The notes beneath the pieces are model-generated. The model was not told the origin of the DNA. It ran no database searches and was given only the letters and a program-made list of their open reading frames with translations. Shown here piece after piece: positions 20,769-30,559 of a DNA stretch of 64,000 nucleotides; within the stretch, counting starts at the first letter, position 1; every line of letters begins with the position of its first letter. Source of the stretch: Limnephilus marmoratus (Eukaryota; Arthropoda; Insecta; Trichoptera; Limnephilidae); the NCBI GenBank assembly GCA_917880885.1, contig OU862919.1:51001058-51065057 (forward strand). Direction: 5' to 3'. A program made the translations under genes and the position numbers.

Positions 20769-21028
20769 TTTTCGTTATTTGTTTTTGGGGTTTTATGCCG
20801 TGTTGCGCTATCTTCTTCTTTAGCCAATGTTTCGGACAGCGTTGCAGTGTCCATCATCAGGGCAGATCCGGCAGATCCAGCAGTTCCGGTTGATGTCAAC
20901 CGGATCTGCCGGATCCGGTTGATGTCGGTGTCCGTGTCAGTGATCCGGTTGATGCCGGATCAGGTTGATGTCGTCTCCGGTTGAGGTAGAGCAACACGGC
21001 ATAACACCCCAAAAACAAATAACGAAAA
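20769..21028. mobile_element. Family T TIR element, copy 1, 260 bp
   Basis: The inverted ends start TTTTCGTTATTTGTTTTTGG and continue into GTTATGCCGTGTTGC for about 38 bp in total. The interior holds repeated CCGGTTGATG and GGATC words (about 20870-20990) and, on the minus strand, CTGATGA, a GGACA/TGTCC stem and CGAAAC. No frame. A second copy is at 53233-53533. Confidence 0.8.
20829..20860 (-). other. CTGATGA-stem-GAAAC motif, hammerhead-like core
   Basis: On the minus strand CTGATGA is followed by GGACA, a 9-nt loop, TGTCC and CGAAAC. Stem II of a hammerhead ribozyme sits between CUGANGA and GAAA, so the core arrangement is present. Flanking stems I and III and a cleavage site were not established. 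Confidence 0.35.
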
Positions 21029-21390
21029 TGCAATGAAAACCTTAAAACGTATCTATTTTATTTATGCCCATGTTTTCAAGTACCTATCAGTATAACACTT
21101 AAAATTCGTAAGTCCGTACCTACTCACAACTGATTCAAAGGATTTAGCTTCTAACGAATTTCTTTCTAACGAATGTTTCCTGAAAAATAATTTTTTAAAG
21201 CCACAAAATAGTTAAGATAGGTATTTGCAAACTGCGTAGGTAGGTACCCACTTCGTTATTAGATCAAGAACAAGACATACCATAACAAATTTACGCTTCC
21301 AAGAGAAAGGCAAATTTTTGAAAGAAATTAAAAAAAAAATCATTGTATTAATTTTAACTTAATAAGTAAAACCTCAAATTGCAATATTTA

Positions 21391-21855
21391 ATCACTGAAG
21401 ACAATATAAGCGATACTAAACCAAAAATTTGAAACAGAAAAATTAGAAAAAGATACGGTCACATCTTGGAATAGGTCTCAACAAGGAAAATAAATATTCA
21501 TCCTAGACTTGTAGAAAAGTGAATAGATGTCACGTATTTAATAAAAATGGATCAATTTATCTAAGACACTATCTAGGTAGCGCTTAGTTTGAGATGAATC
21601 TTCCAATCATACATAAATTAGCAGTCCATAAAAATATGAGTGAAAATGAATATTGGTAATAGTTGAAGTAAGATACAGTTAAATTAGATCGAGGGGATAG
21701 GGTTCCATTAGATCAGTGGTAGACCATCGCCCCGGTAAGGCTAAGATCCTGGATTTCATTCCTAGAGGTTCATTCCATTCGTATCTTTTTCTGATTTTTC
21801 TGATTTTTCTGTTTTAAATTTTTTATTGAAAGTCGATAATATTGTCTTCAGTGAC
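21391..21855 (+). mobile_element. Family R foldback element carrying a tRNA-like module, copy A
   Basis: The left arm (21391-21455, TCACTGAAGACAATATAAGC onward) and right arm (21782-21855, ending GATAATATTGTCTTCAGTGA) are inverted copies over about 65-70 bp, ending with AATTAGAAAAAGATAC. Between them are about 245 bp shared with copy B and a tRNA-like stretch at 21698-21770. Two further copies occur at 29245-29712 and 44428-44641. The element has no ORF. Confidence 0.75.
21698..21770 (+). repeat. tRNA-like module of family R copy A
   Basis: TTAGATCAGTGGTAGACCAT gives an A box with one change. GGATTTCATTCCTAG lies at the place of the B box but has drifted. The middle (CCCCGGTAAGGCTAAGATCC) aligns with the modules in copies B and C. 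Confidence 0.6.
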
Positions 21856-22496
21856 TAAGAGGGTATAACCAGAGAAAACCGGAAATAGGTATATCATTTT
21901 TTAATCAAATCAACTATCGACTCTTTTCCATACAAAATTATAAATTAATTCCGAAAGATTGTTCTTTTATCTAGTAAACGCATGTTTTAAATTTTGAGAA
22001 AAAATATTTATTTGTAGTATATTACGGTTATACCATAGGTCGTTGGCAGATTCGTTAAATTTTCAAACGAAAAATCTTATTTTACAAGACGTATTTCATA
22101 CCATGTAATTATACATTATTGTAAATAAATACGTTATCTAGAAAACACATGTTTCAAAATTTTAATTTTAGTTTAAATAAAATCATTAAAAAATATATCC
22201 GAACACTTATTTATGTCGAAAATTTCTCTATTTTCTATCTATTTACGGTCTCACAAATTAATATATTTTAGATTTTTTTTACATTCTTATTTTGCTTAGA
22301 CATTATTGAAAAATGATTAATACTTATGATCAAAATATTTTAATAGTTTTATCATCACGCCTTTCAGCATTTTTGAATGTAGGTATAAATTAAAGCAAAT
22401 TTGGAATGAAATAAAATCGATATTGAGTTATAATTTTTAAAAGCTGGTACGGAAAATAATTAATCTTTTTCATTGGAACCACTCTGTACGAAGGCA
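21856..22496 (+). repeat. Family G interspersed repeat, copy 1
   Basis: Matches 34371-35045 in inverted orientation over about 640 bp. Shared landmarks in order: CCAGAGAAAACCGGAAAT, GACTCTTTTCCA, TTGTTCTTTTATCTAG, CCATAGGTCGTTGGCAGAT, CATCACGCCTTTCAGCATTT, AGCTGGTACGG and finally a CCACTCTGTACGA end. No ORF. Copy 1 starts exactly where family R copy A ends. Confidence 0.75.
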
Positions 22497-22499
22497 CTT

Positions 22500-23028
22500 A
22501 AAAATAAATATTTTTATGTCCCTGATGTAATAAGCAAGTTGATATAAAAATTGCTATCCTCGTCATATTTCTACCACTTCGAGAAAATATTTGAAATCTT
22601 GAAATGACTGACAATTGAAAAAGTTGTTGACAGCCTTTTCAAAGAAAAGAGAAATCGCTCTAATTATGTTACCATTATCCGAAGTGAAAAGAATTTTCCT
22701 TCTGAAGCGACAAAAGTGATATTGGATCTGTTATTGATGACTTCAATTATTCGCTGTCAGTTTTTTGCAAGCAATGGCCAGTCGCATTGCAATGGGTGAC
22801 CTAGTTTATCCGGGGAGGTAGAATTCAATAAGAAGTCGGTTAAACCATTTCCATTTCCATTCGGTAAAGAATTTAATTTTACTGCGGAGTGAATTCTTGT
22901 AGTTATGAATTGTGAATGATTTTGATTCAAATCCGCCCAATCTGATTTGAATTATTTAATTATTTAACAATGTCTGATGGTTTTGAATTCACCGATAGGT
23001 GACAGTATCGCGGTCATTTATTTATATT
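22500..23028. other. Unassigned stretch
   Basis: No gene or repeat recognised between family G and the Helitron-like fragment. Confidence 0.45.
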
Positions 23029-23031
23029 ACA

Positions 23032-23262
23032 GATAGCTGGTTCCCGGTATGCGTTGCTATGCGATTTAACAAAAAAATTGTAAATGGGAAAGGACATTCC
23101 ATTCGTCCCGTTCGCCTTCCGCCTCCCCTTCTTCTCCTGCGTCCTCTTCCCCTCTCGTGTTCCCACTCCGTCACCTCCACCTTCCCTCTCCCCACTCCAC
23201 TCCCCCCCCCCCTTCCACCGTCCCGCGAACCCCCCTCCGGAGTTCCCCTCCCCCCTCCCAGT
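23032..23262 (-). mobile_element. Helitron-like element fragment (family H), copy 1
   Basis: Plus strand begins AGATAGCTGGTTCCCGGTAT, the complement of the family 3' end with CTAG changed to CTAT. A C-rich tract (about 23095-23262) follows. The other end is missing. The proline-rich open frames here are only translations of the C-rich tract. Confidence 0.65.
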
Positions 23263-23264
23263 AT

Positions 23265-23315
23265 ATATTTGCCCCGAAGAAGGAACGGTCGTTCTGAAAC
23301 CGGTCAGATTTACTC
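23265..23315 (+). other. CCGAAGA-stem-GAAACC motif
   Basis: CCCCGAAGAAGGAACGGTCG is followed by TTCTGAAACCGGTC. GGAAC and GTTCT can pair between the two conserved words. It resembles other CTGANGA...GAAAC sites in this window. Confidence 0.3.
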
Positions 23316-23329
23316 AAATGTAAAAGTGG

Positions 23330-24590
23330 TTCAAACAAAGTTAAATTGTTTCATTTATCTATAATGGATAACCACAAAGTTATAGCTACGTTCAAAAGTA
23401 TAGTAAAAATACTCATTTCGGGAACATTATACAATTCCAAGAAAATTATTTTTACATAACAATACGAATTTAAAAGGGAGTTCAATGAAGTATGAACATA
23501 GATTTTAAAAGACCAGACACTTGCCCCAGTTAATTGAAGAATATTTCATAAATACATTTAGAAAGATAACCAAAAGATAAAGAATTCCAAAGAAAGATCG
23601 TGTCACTGGTGATCTGGTTAATAAAGCTGCTGAGATAATATCCTTTAAGAGCTTTTGCCAATGTTTTTTTTTTGTTGTTGCTGGAAATTTTAGGTTACTA
23701 GATAATGCGTTGTATAAAAAATTTAAACACACAGGAATCTGCATTCGTACTGAAAATTAAGAAGCAGCAACATTTGTCATTTTTCATACCATTTCAAAGA
23801 TTTTGTGCCATTCACGCGGTAATATAATTTAAGTGAATACAGGCCCAAATGGTGCAAGAGTTTTATATTTCTTTCGATTTATTACGCCGTAGAAAGGCAT
23901 CAATTTTGAATTCAAAAGAAAAATAAAACTCACTGTCAACGAACAAATTGCTCTTACAATCTGGGGTGGTGATCCCAAAAGAGGACGAAAAGAGCTAAAA
24001 AAATATAAATACCATGAATCAATCCAAAAAAGAAAGCGATTCCAAAGCGTACTCGAGGAAATTCTTCAGGATATTTGACTGTCTCTTGACGGAGGCACTT
24101 CAAGTCTATAAGAGCATTAAAATATAAATTCCCGATCAAAAGTGATAGTCTTCCGAGAGAAACAGAATCCGAAATGAGCATTATATTCTAGCTGTAAAAT
24201 GTATTTATCTAAGGCAAGTCGAAAATGCTTTAAAACACCCATTTTCGTCTTGATCAATAATTTATAATCCTTTTTAATTGAACTTATTTCGAAGAGAATG
24301 TACTTATTATTTTGCCTTTTAAGCTTTTCATTAATTTGAGGGATAATATTTATTTATTTAACAGATTTTACAACCCTTTGATGATTTCAATTTTAATATC
24401 AGTTCTCTTTTTGAATTTGCACTCACAAAGGGTGGAAGTTAATTTTCTTCTGATTTTTTTTTAATATACCGAAACAATAATTTATTCGAGATGTTTGATT
24501 TACATTAAAATTCTCACAAATTATTGAAATAAATATACCCCTCTAAATATTTAGAATCAGTTTTGGAAGATTAAAAGAATTATTAAGTGT
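23330..24590. other. Unassigned AT-rich stretch
   Basis: Short open frames on the minus strand (23505-23744, 23954-24181) have no motif I can name. No repeats shared with the rest of the window were seen. Confidence 0.45.
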
Positions 24591-24599
24591 TCTCATTCG

Positions 24600-25665
24600 C
24601 AAAATCCCGGCACGCGTTGCAATGCCATATTCAAAGAAATACGAGTGATGGGAAGGCTGATAGAGTTATTGAAAGAAGGGTGAATGCTGGTAACTCCATT
24701 AATGGAGGACTGAACGCCGTTGGCACCAACAAAAAACTGTCCAAAGACGCGAAACTAGCCGTCCATAATGGAGTACTGGTACCTACCCTGATGTATGGCA
24801 TTGAGGCATGGAACTGGCAGATGAAGGATGAAAGTAGACTGAACGCTGTAGAAATGAGATCCCTGAGGCGTATGTGTGGTAAAACCATGTATGATCGTGT
24901 GAGAAATGTGGAAATCCGCAAAGAATGCAAGGCTGATGTAAGCGTAATGAGTAAGATCAAGAAAGGAACGCTCCGATGGTTTGGGCATGTAGAGCGAATG
25001 AACGAGGAAAGGAGTGTAAGGAGAATATATGACGCAAATGTGAATGGTAGAGGAAGTCGAGGACGCCCAAGAAAGACATGGCACGACCAAGTGAATCAGA
25101 TACTTGAGTCGGGCCATGTCAAGAGTCAGAATAATAGAAGAGAATGTTTGAGACGTTGTATGAATGTAAACGAGGCAAGGAATGTGTGCCAAGACCGGGA
25201 TGTTTGGCGGTCCGTCCTCTCTGCCTACCCCTGCGGGGAAACGGCGTGATGGTTAGTTAGTTAGTTAGTTAGTTAAATTGTTTCTCCCTGCATGTCCTTT
25301 TCCGTGCGTCCCCATTCCCCTCCCGCGTTCCCCTTCCACCTTCCCCGCCCACCCTCTCCTCTCTCACGCTCCCCAGTCCCGCAAACCCCCCTCCCACGTT
25401 CCATATATTCAGTCCTAATACATTCATTTTTCAAACAGCTCGCGTGCCACCTATTATAATTTTTTTATTCCAATTTTCATTTTTCGTATATTACAAATAT
25501 TCATTTTGTATATTATAAGAACAATCAATCAAAATTTGGTACCTAATATAGGTACCTATTTAAAATATCTGTAATTAAAAAACCATAGACAATTCTTTTA
25601 TTACAAAAAAAAACAAATTTCAAAGATGAATGAAATAGGTAAAGTCGTTCTGAAGTTATGGAGTG
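24600..25665 (-). mobile_element. Helitron-like element (family H), copy 2, split by a LINE
   Basis: The left piece (24600-24640) has CCCGGCACGCGTTGCAATGC and AAAGAAAT. The right piece resumes AAATTGTTTCTCCCTGCATG at about 25275, then the C-rich tract, TTTTTCAAACAGCTCGCGTG, and AAAGTCGTTCTGAAGTTATG near 25660. In the uninterrupted copy at 37693 these two pieces are contiguous (AATAAAGAAATTGTTTCTCC). So a LINE is nested, with a possible AAAT duplication. Confidence 0.75.
24640..25275 (+). pseudogene. LINE-E: 5'-truncated RT C-terminus with (TTAG)n tail
   Basis: About 200 uninterrupted codons from 24646 to the TGA at 25247-25249. Landmarks in order: VIERRVNAGNSINGGLNAVG, KLAVHNGVLVPTLMYGIEAW, RLNAVEMRSLRRMCG, RWFGHVERM, RPRKTWHDQV and finally DVWRSVLSAYP. 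This is a LINE RT thumb and C-terminal tail. No catalytic box remains. The 3' end is five TTAG repeats (25252-25272). It is nested in a family H element. A reversed relic of the same 3' end is at 30341-30543. Confidence 0.8.
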
Positions 25666-25794
25666 ACCAAGGGGAACAGGGATTCTTTTATATACTCCTA
25701 CATTTAAAAATAGCAGTAAAATATACGTTAACCGAATATTCGAGCATTAAAATTCCGATTATTTTATGCGAGTGCTGCACAAGAATTACAACTA

Positions 25795-26174
25795 TTTCTA
25801 ACTGTTCGGAGCCAGTGAGACTATGGCTTCCTCGATTGGGTATGTTGTGAGGCTGAAGGTAGAGGGGGGGGGGGTGAAGATGAAGCTGGCAGGAGGAAGA
25901 TAGAAAAGTACAGGCCTATGCAAATCTTTTTCACAAAACACTTCGAAGGACAGTTCGAGCAACGTTTCAATTCTGAATGGAGGTATTTCACCAGGGCGAT
26001 ATTGAAAGCATCTGCCATTCTGGAACGTGCCGCAAATATGCTTTATAATATTTTAAATGATAAATTACAGAAAAAACATAAATTAATCAAGTAAAATTTA
26101 TTTGTGCACGCCGGGATTTGAAACCGCGACCTCCGAATTGTAGCTGAGGTTCGTAATCACACGACAACGGAGGC
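25795..26174 (-). mobile_element. SINE-3 copy 1, tRNA-derived
   Basis: On the minus strand the head (26174-26108) is tRNA-like, starting GCCTCCGTTGTCGTGTG and holding a B-box-like GGTTTCAAATCCCGGC. The body follows (AAATTTTACTTGATTAATTT, then a CGCCCTGGTGAAATACC region) and ends near CTGGCTCCGAACAG at about 25800. Copy 2 at 31405-32115 has the same order. Confidence 0.7.
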
Positions 26175-26201
26175 TTGGGGGTAATATATAGATACATATT
26201 T

Positions 26202-26585
26202 TTTTACATTAGCTCCAAACAGGATGCCACGAGGAAAATAATTCCCCTCAGGGCCTATGTCATCTCAGGATATGTGAAGGGTCTGTTAAGGAAAGGAAGG
26301 AGAGGAAATTCTGGGAAGGAACGGATATGAGAGGTGGGTAGGAATCTGGGGGTCAGTGTGTCTAGGAGTGCAGGACGTATGAATCCATCCCTCCCACAGC
26401 GATGCAAGGCGATATTCCGAGAGAGTACGGTTGGAGCAATCAAAGGGACATCTCTGGACGGGACTTCGACGAACCCGAGCATCCCTGCTAAGTCACCAAA
26501 CGTAGCGAAACACTTGGGGTGACCTATGGCAGAGATTATCCAATAAATGGTTCTTGGGGCGGCGGTACCCATACCCGCCTCAAAA
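26202..26585 (-). mobile_element. SINE-1 copy, near complete
   Basis: On the minus strand it runs from GCGGGTATGGGTACCGCCGC (about 26580) through GGATAATCTC, ATAGGTCACCCCAAGTG and CTTAGCAGGGATGCTCGGGT to the LINE-A-like tail and a short A tail (T run from 26201). The segment between GGGTTCGTCG and the GAGAGTCC region is shortened. Confidence 0.8.
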
Positions 26586-26599
26586 ATAATTTCCATCGT

Positions 26600-27275
26600 T
26601 CTCCAATACTTTGAGTGTTACGTTATAAGAGTAACAAAAACATGTCCTTTTAAATACTACGTACTAACCTATTTTTAAAACTCTGAAACAAACGAATACC
26701 GAAACAAGAAAAATGATAATTAACGATTAATTTGAATTTTTTTTTGTCGTATTGCGCACCTGAAGACCTTTCGCTGGGTCAAATCGGATTTGTGTCAAGG
26801 GTGTCGCGCCTAATGGCTCGACGCTTGTTCGTGATTCTTCCTCTCTCTCGTAAAAGGTTCTTAAATAGGCAATTTGAAAAACGGTCATTGTGATCCTTCG
26901 GGAGGAGGCGTGAGGTATTGTGACAGGACCAGGATAAGACGAATAAAGGATCGTATACAGGAAGATACGAGAATTGCAGGGAATGTTCCGGCAAGCATAA
27001 ATGTATTTTGAATAAAATCAGGTAATTGAAAAAAGGTACCTACTTTGATGTAACATAGACAGAAAGAGTACTATAGGCTATATATATTGGTAATCTCTGG
27101 CGTTATGAATAATCTCTGGCGTTATGAAATTATTTATCATACGTTTTGTGTCCCTAACAAAATCAAGTTATTTCAAACGTCAGTAGAAAAGCAAACAAAT
27201 TGTTACCTAGGAAACGATTGTCTTTTTTTAACTAGGCAATTCACTCTAAAAAGAGTACTTTGTTGGCTTCGCAGT
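26600..27275. other. Unassigned stretch
   Basis: A GC-richer patch at about 26750-26990 has open frames on both strands, but I recognise no domain. Two adjacent copies of AATCTCTGGCGTTATGAA lie at 27091-27129. Confidence 0.35.
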
Positions 27276-27280
27276 TATAA

Positions 27281-27675
27281 TCTATCTCTAAAAATGAATC
27301 GCCGAAATGTATGCATGCGCATAACTTCCGAACGACTGCACCAAATTGGATAATTGGGAGAGGGGAGGGGGGAGAGGTGGGCGGGGAGGGCGGTGGGGGA
27401 GGGGGTGGGGGAGGGGGAGGAGGACAGTGTGGAGGAGGTTAGGGGTGGGAGAGGGGGAGGGAAGGAAATGAAATGGGGTGGAGGAGGGCGGGGGGAAGTG
27501 GAGGGGTGAGGGGTAGGGGGTGGGGGGAGGGGTGGGTGTAGGGCGATTGTTGTAGGGGGATTGATTGATGGGTAGGGGGGTTGATGGGGAGAGTGGAGTG
27601 GGGAGAGGGAAGGTAGAGGAAGCGGAGTGGGAATTCCCCTAATACCATGCGTGCGAAGCCGCGGGAAAAAGCTAG
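27281..27675 (+). mobile_element. Helitron-like non-autonomous element (family H), copy 3, both ends present
   Basis: Starts TCTATCTCTAAAAATGAATC after an A and ends GGGAAAAAGCTAG before a T. Insertion between A and T with TC at the 5' end, CTRR at the 3' end and a short hairpin (GCG...CGC) about 10 nt inside the 3' end is the Helitron signature. The 5' part has GCGCATAACTTCCGAACGAC, and the centre (27355-27632) is an almost pure G/A-rich strand. No Rep/helicase frame, so it is non-autonomous. Confidence 0.8.
27355..27632 (+). repeat. 270-bp G-rich purine tract
   Basis: Strings such as GGGGGAGGGGGTGGGGGAGG repeat throughout, with few C. It is the core of family H in the orientation that puts G on the plus strand. 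Dense G runs favour G-quadruplex or triplex structure. Confidence 0.85.
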
Positions 27676-27679
27676 TATA

Positions 27680-27800
27680 TATGTATTAGTAGGAAGATCA
27701 TCAACAGTAAAAATAAATTACAATAAAGGAAAAACGATATTCCTGAAAGTATGTACTAAGCAATATCGAAATTAAGAAATCAAAAAAATTATCGGGAAGA
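27680..27800. other. AT-rich spacer
   Basis: Nothing identified. Confidence 0.4.
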
Positions 27801-27811
27801 AAAAAAAATCG

Positions 27812-28129
27812 GTTTTATTTTGATTGATTCGTTACACTCCCTTTTTGTTAGGTAACATGGAGACGACCACACTTGTCTCCGTTTGGCCTATCCACAATTT
27901 GATAATGGGTTTGTACACCGAAACAGCTGTCACAATAATAAAAAAACTAAAACACCTACAGATCTTAATAAAACCTGGTGTCGCGAAACTGCGACTCCAC
28001 TGTATTTTGGCGTTAAGTGCTGCAGAGCAAAGCCCTATGCAACCCCCGAAGGACCAGTCCCGAAACTACTTGATCGCTAAGTTACAGGGACGATTAAATA
28101 TGCATACACTCGCAAAACCTGATGGATAG
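27812..28129 (+). CDS. Candidate exon or short ORF of unknown function
   Basis: Two overlapping plus-strand frames stay open. One (27824-28129) gives 101 residues with no motif. The other, ending at 28078-28080, gives a cysteine-bearing stretch (HTCLRLAYPQFDNGFV, HRNSCHNN, LNKTWCRETATPLYFGVKCC) that looks more protein-like. A pyrimidine-rich CTCCCTTTTTGTTAG just upstream could be a splice acceptor. It lies outside all repeats I found. No family recognised; it could be chance. Confidence 0.2.
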
Positions 28130-28134
28130 TAAGT

Positions 28135-29240
28135 CGATGGTTCAGGTCTGGGCTTAAGGAAAATGAGATAAGCCCAGATTGGAAAAAGGAAAATAGGACT
28201 CACTGTTGCAGATGGGGCTTCACTGGTCCCCAGGTTGTGGTGTACATTTCACAATGTTATATTTAAATTTCGAAATCATAATATTCTTATGCAAAGATGT
28301 TATGATATATGCGCCTTGTCTGAGTTGTTAATTCACACTGAGCTTCAAAGCACGCTGTCACCGCTCCAAAGTTGGGTATTTTTTCTTACAGCAATTGCCT
28401 TTTTTCATGGTTGCATTTAGGATCGGAATATTAAGTGGGTGGGATAATTTCAGGATTTTGACATTTGCTATCCACCAAGTCTGCGAATGCTTACCTAACC
28501 AATCCCAAAATATAATGCGCGAACAAAACCATTATTAAGTTTGATACAAATTAAATTACAAAAAAAAAATTCAAATCTATTCTCCTGTGATTTGAAGAGA
28601 GTGATTGATGTTTTGGTTTTGATTCTGAGAAGGAGATGTGATATAGGTTTGAAATCAATGGGTCTTACGTAATCATTGTGATGATTCAAACTGGCCTACA
28701 TTTGAAATAGGATCTAGGGGTCTATGTAACTTCTAAGAAAATTCTCTCGAAATTAAATTATTTTCTAGTAAATAACATAAATATTAAGTTTCATGAAACA
28801 CGATATCATTCTATTACTTTGTTTTATAAACCTCTCCGTAATTCTGTTGTTTTTGTTGTTTATGTAACAACGATATTATTATACTTATTGGAAATCTTAT
28901 TATACCTACACTACCTCATTTACTGAAAACAGGTTAGGCCGTGAATTTTCCTAATAAACCGATCCGATTTTACCACCCACTTGTTGACATTTTAAAGAAT
29001 GCTTTCTGGAAGGGTGAAAACGATGCCCAATAACGTATGTACCCGCAGGCTACAGGACCCGGCTCCTACAAACGTCCCGACGCTACAGGATATTGGAAAA
29101 CGAAGTTAGTCTTTTGTCGGACGGTGCCTTCATTAAGTTAACTTCAAATGCTGGAAAAATAGTCGGAAATTTTTGAAAAATGTCTTGTATTTCAAGGAGG
29201 TTAACATTAAATTTATATTTAGAGAACCACATTAACTTTT
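28135..29240. other. Unassigned stretch
   Basis: No repeats or coding motifs recognised. Confidence 0.4.
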
Positions 29241-29244
29241 AACT

Positions 29245-29712
29245 AAATGAAGACAAAATTAGCGAAACTCAATCGGAAATCTGGAAACAGAACAATCATG
29301 AAAAGATATTGGCACCTCTGGAACTCGAACCCAAGACCTTCGGCTTTCAGGCCTGCGACTTTACCAACTGGGCTAAGGTGTCCCTATCAGATTCGGTCAT
29401 ATTTAACTGTATCATACTTCGAATAAGAACTACAATCTTATTATCTTAACGCCTATTTTATTGGTTGCTATCTTTAAGCATGCTTGCATTATTCAAACCG
29501 TAACTAAATGCTATCTAAATAGTGTCTTGGAAAAAAAAATATTTTTAATATGCGACATCTTGATATTGATTTTTTCTGCAAGTCTAGGATGAATACTTAT
29601 TTTTAACTTAATGAGTAAAATCTCAGAACAGAAAAATCAGATAAAGATATTGGCTTGATTGATTTTCGGTTTCCTAATTTTTGATTGAGTTTCGCTATAT
29701 TGTCTGCATTTA
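29245..29712 (-). mobile_element. Family R foldback element with tRNA-like module, copy B
   Basis: The left arm has AAATGAAGACAAAATTAGCG, and the right arm ends TTTCGCTATATTGTCTGCAT. Between them lie the tRNA-like module (29311-29382, minus) and about 240 bp that match copy A in reverse (TTTAACTGTAT, GATAGTGTCTT-like, CAAGTCTAGGATGAATA). So copies A and B are the same element in opposite orientation. Confidence 0.75.
29311..29382 (-). repeat. tRNA-like module of family R copy B, exact tRNA length (72 nt)
   Basis: On the minus strand GACACCT and AGGTGCC can form a seven-pair acceptor stem with one mismatch. TAGCCCAGTTGG is a perfect A box and GGTTCGAGTTCC a perfect B box. The anticodon stem does not pair well, so this is a pseudo-tRNA and not a working gene. 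Confidence 0.65.
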
Positions 29713-29798
29713 ATTAAATATTACAATTTGAGGATGATGTTACAAATAAAAATAAATATTGATTTTCATATTTTTTATGATCATACACATCTTCTTAT

Positions 29799-29842
29799 AT
29801 ATCCAGCCTTCGGCAGGACATCTTCTGCCGAAGGCTGGATAT
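29799..29842. repeat. Perfect 18-bp hairpin with 8-nt loop
   Basis: ATATCCAGCCTTCGGCAG (29799-29816) pairs exactly with 29825-29842. Confidence 0.85.
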
Positions 29843-29852
29843 TACAGGGTTT

Positions 29853-30330
29853 TTAAAAATAAATTATAAATACTTGCTGTAAGCAACAAAAGCTGCAAAG
29901 AGCTATTTTAAGAGCTGGAACTTTGCAGCCTTTGTTGTAAGCAACAAATAAAGTTCTATCATATACAAAAGTTCTTCCGTCGGGAATTTCTTCGTCTATA
30001 TATAAGCGATTTCCAATAATTAACAACTGTAGAAGACATCTTGTATCATTCTTTATCGTTGTATTTATAACTAAGTATGTAACTTCATATTTTTGTCTTT
30101 GTCTCAAAAACAAAAAAAACAATTGAAATTGTTCGTATAAACTGGACCACTTGAGTAAATTGTGTTTGTGTTTGGAGTAAGGAACACAATCCCAGGATCC
30201 CGGCAGCCTTTTTGTTTCGGAAATCCCGAGATTTGAAGCTACTAATCCCGGGATTTTCGGGATTCTTCTTCTCATAAAATGGAGTATTTCATTCTGTGAA
30301 GGAATAGAGTTAACAAAAACGTACATATTA
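29853..30330. other. Stretch with inverted repeats and CCCGGGATT words
   Basis: GCAACAAAAGCTGCAAAG (about 29882-29899) is mirrored by CTTTGCAGCCTTTGTTG near 29921-29937. Further on, ATCCCGGGATTTTCGGGATT lies near 30242. A 162-codon minus-strand open frame covers the region, but its residues follow these repeats and show no domain. Confidence 0.4.
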
Positions 30331-30340
30331 TTACTAAACA

Positions 30341-30543
30341 TAACTAACTAACCATCATGCCGTTTCCCCGCAGGGGTAGGCAGAGAGGATGGACCGCCAA
30401 ACAACTCGGTCTTGGCACACACTCTTTGCCTCATTCACATTCATAAATCGTCCCATACATACTCTTCTCTTATTTCTGACACTTGATCGTGCCATGTCTG
30501 CCTCAGGCGTCCCCGACTTCTTCTACCATTCACATTTACTAAA
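30341..30543 (-). pseudogene. LINE-E 3' relic
   Basis: The reverse complement matches the end of LINE-E (CGGTCCATCCTCTCTGCCTA, CCCTGCGGGGAAACGGCATG), then a TGGTTAGTTAGTTA tail at 30340-30355. It holds two deletions relative to the 24640 copy. Confidence 0.75.
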
Positions 30544-30559
30544 CATAATCTTCTTAGTA

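Noticed and set aside
22999..23364. Proline-rich open frames in the C-rich tract
   Set aside because: They are translations of the C-rich core of a Helitron-like element; similar frames appear in every copy.
24631..25192. Long minus-strand open frames opposite LINE-E
   Set aside because: Antisense shadows of the RT reading frame; no motifs.
25821..26018. 65-codon minus-strand frame ending in serine/proline repeats
   Set aside because: Falls in the SINE-3 body and a G run; no motif.
29311..29382. Functional tRNA gene
   Set aside because: Boxes A and B are good and the length is right, but the anticodon stem does not pair and it lies inside a repeat family.
29853..30341. 162-codon minus-strand open frame
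   Set aside because: It covers inverted repeats and CCCGGGATT words, has no domain and has codon content that follows AT-rich repeats. I treat it as chance.
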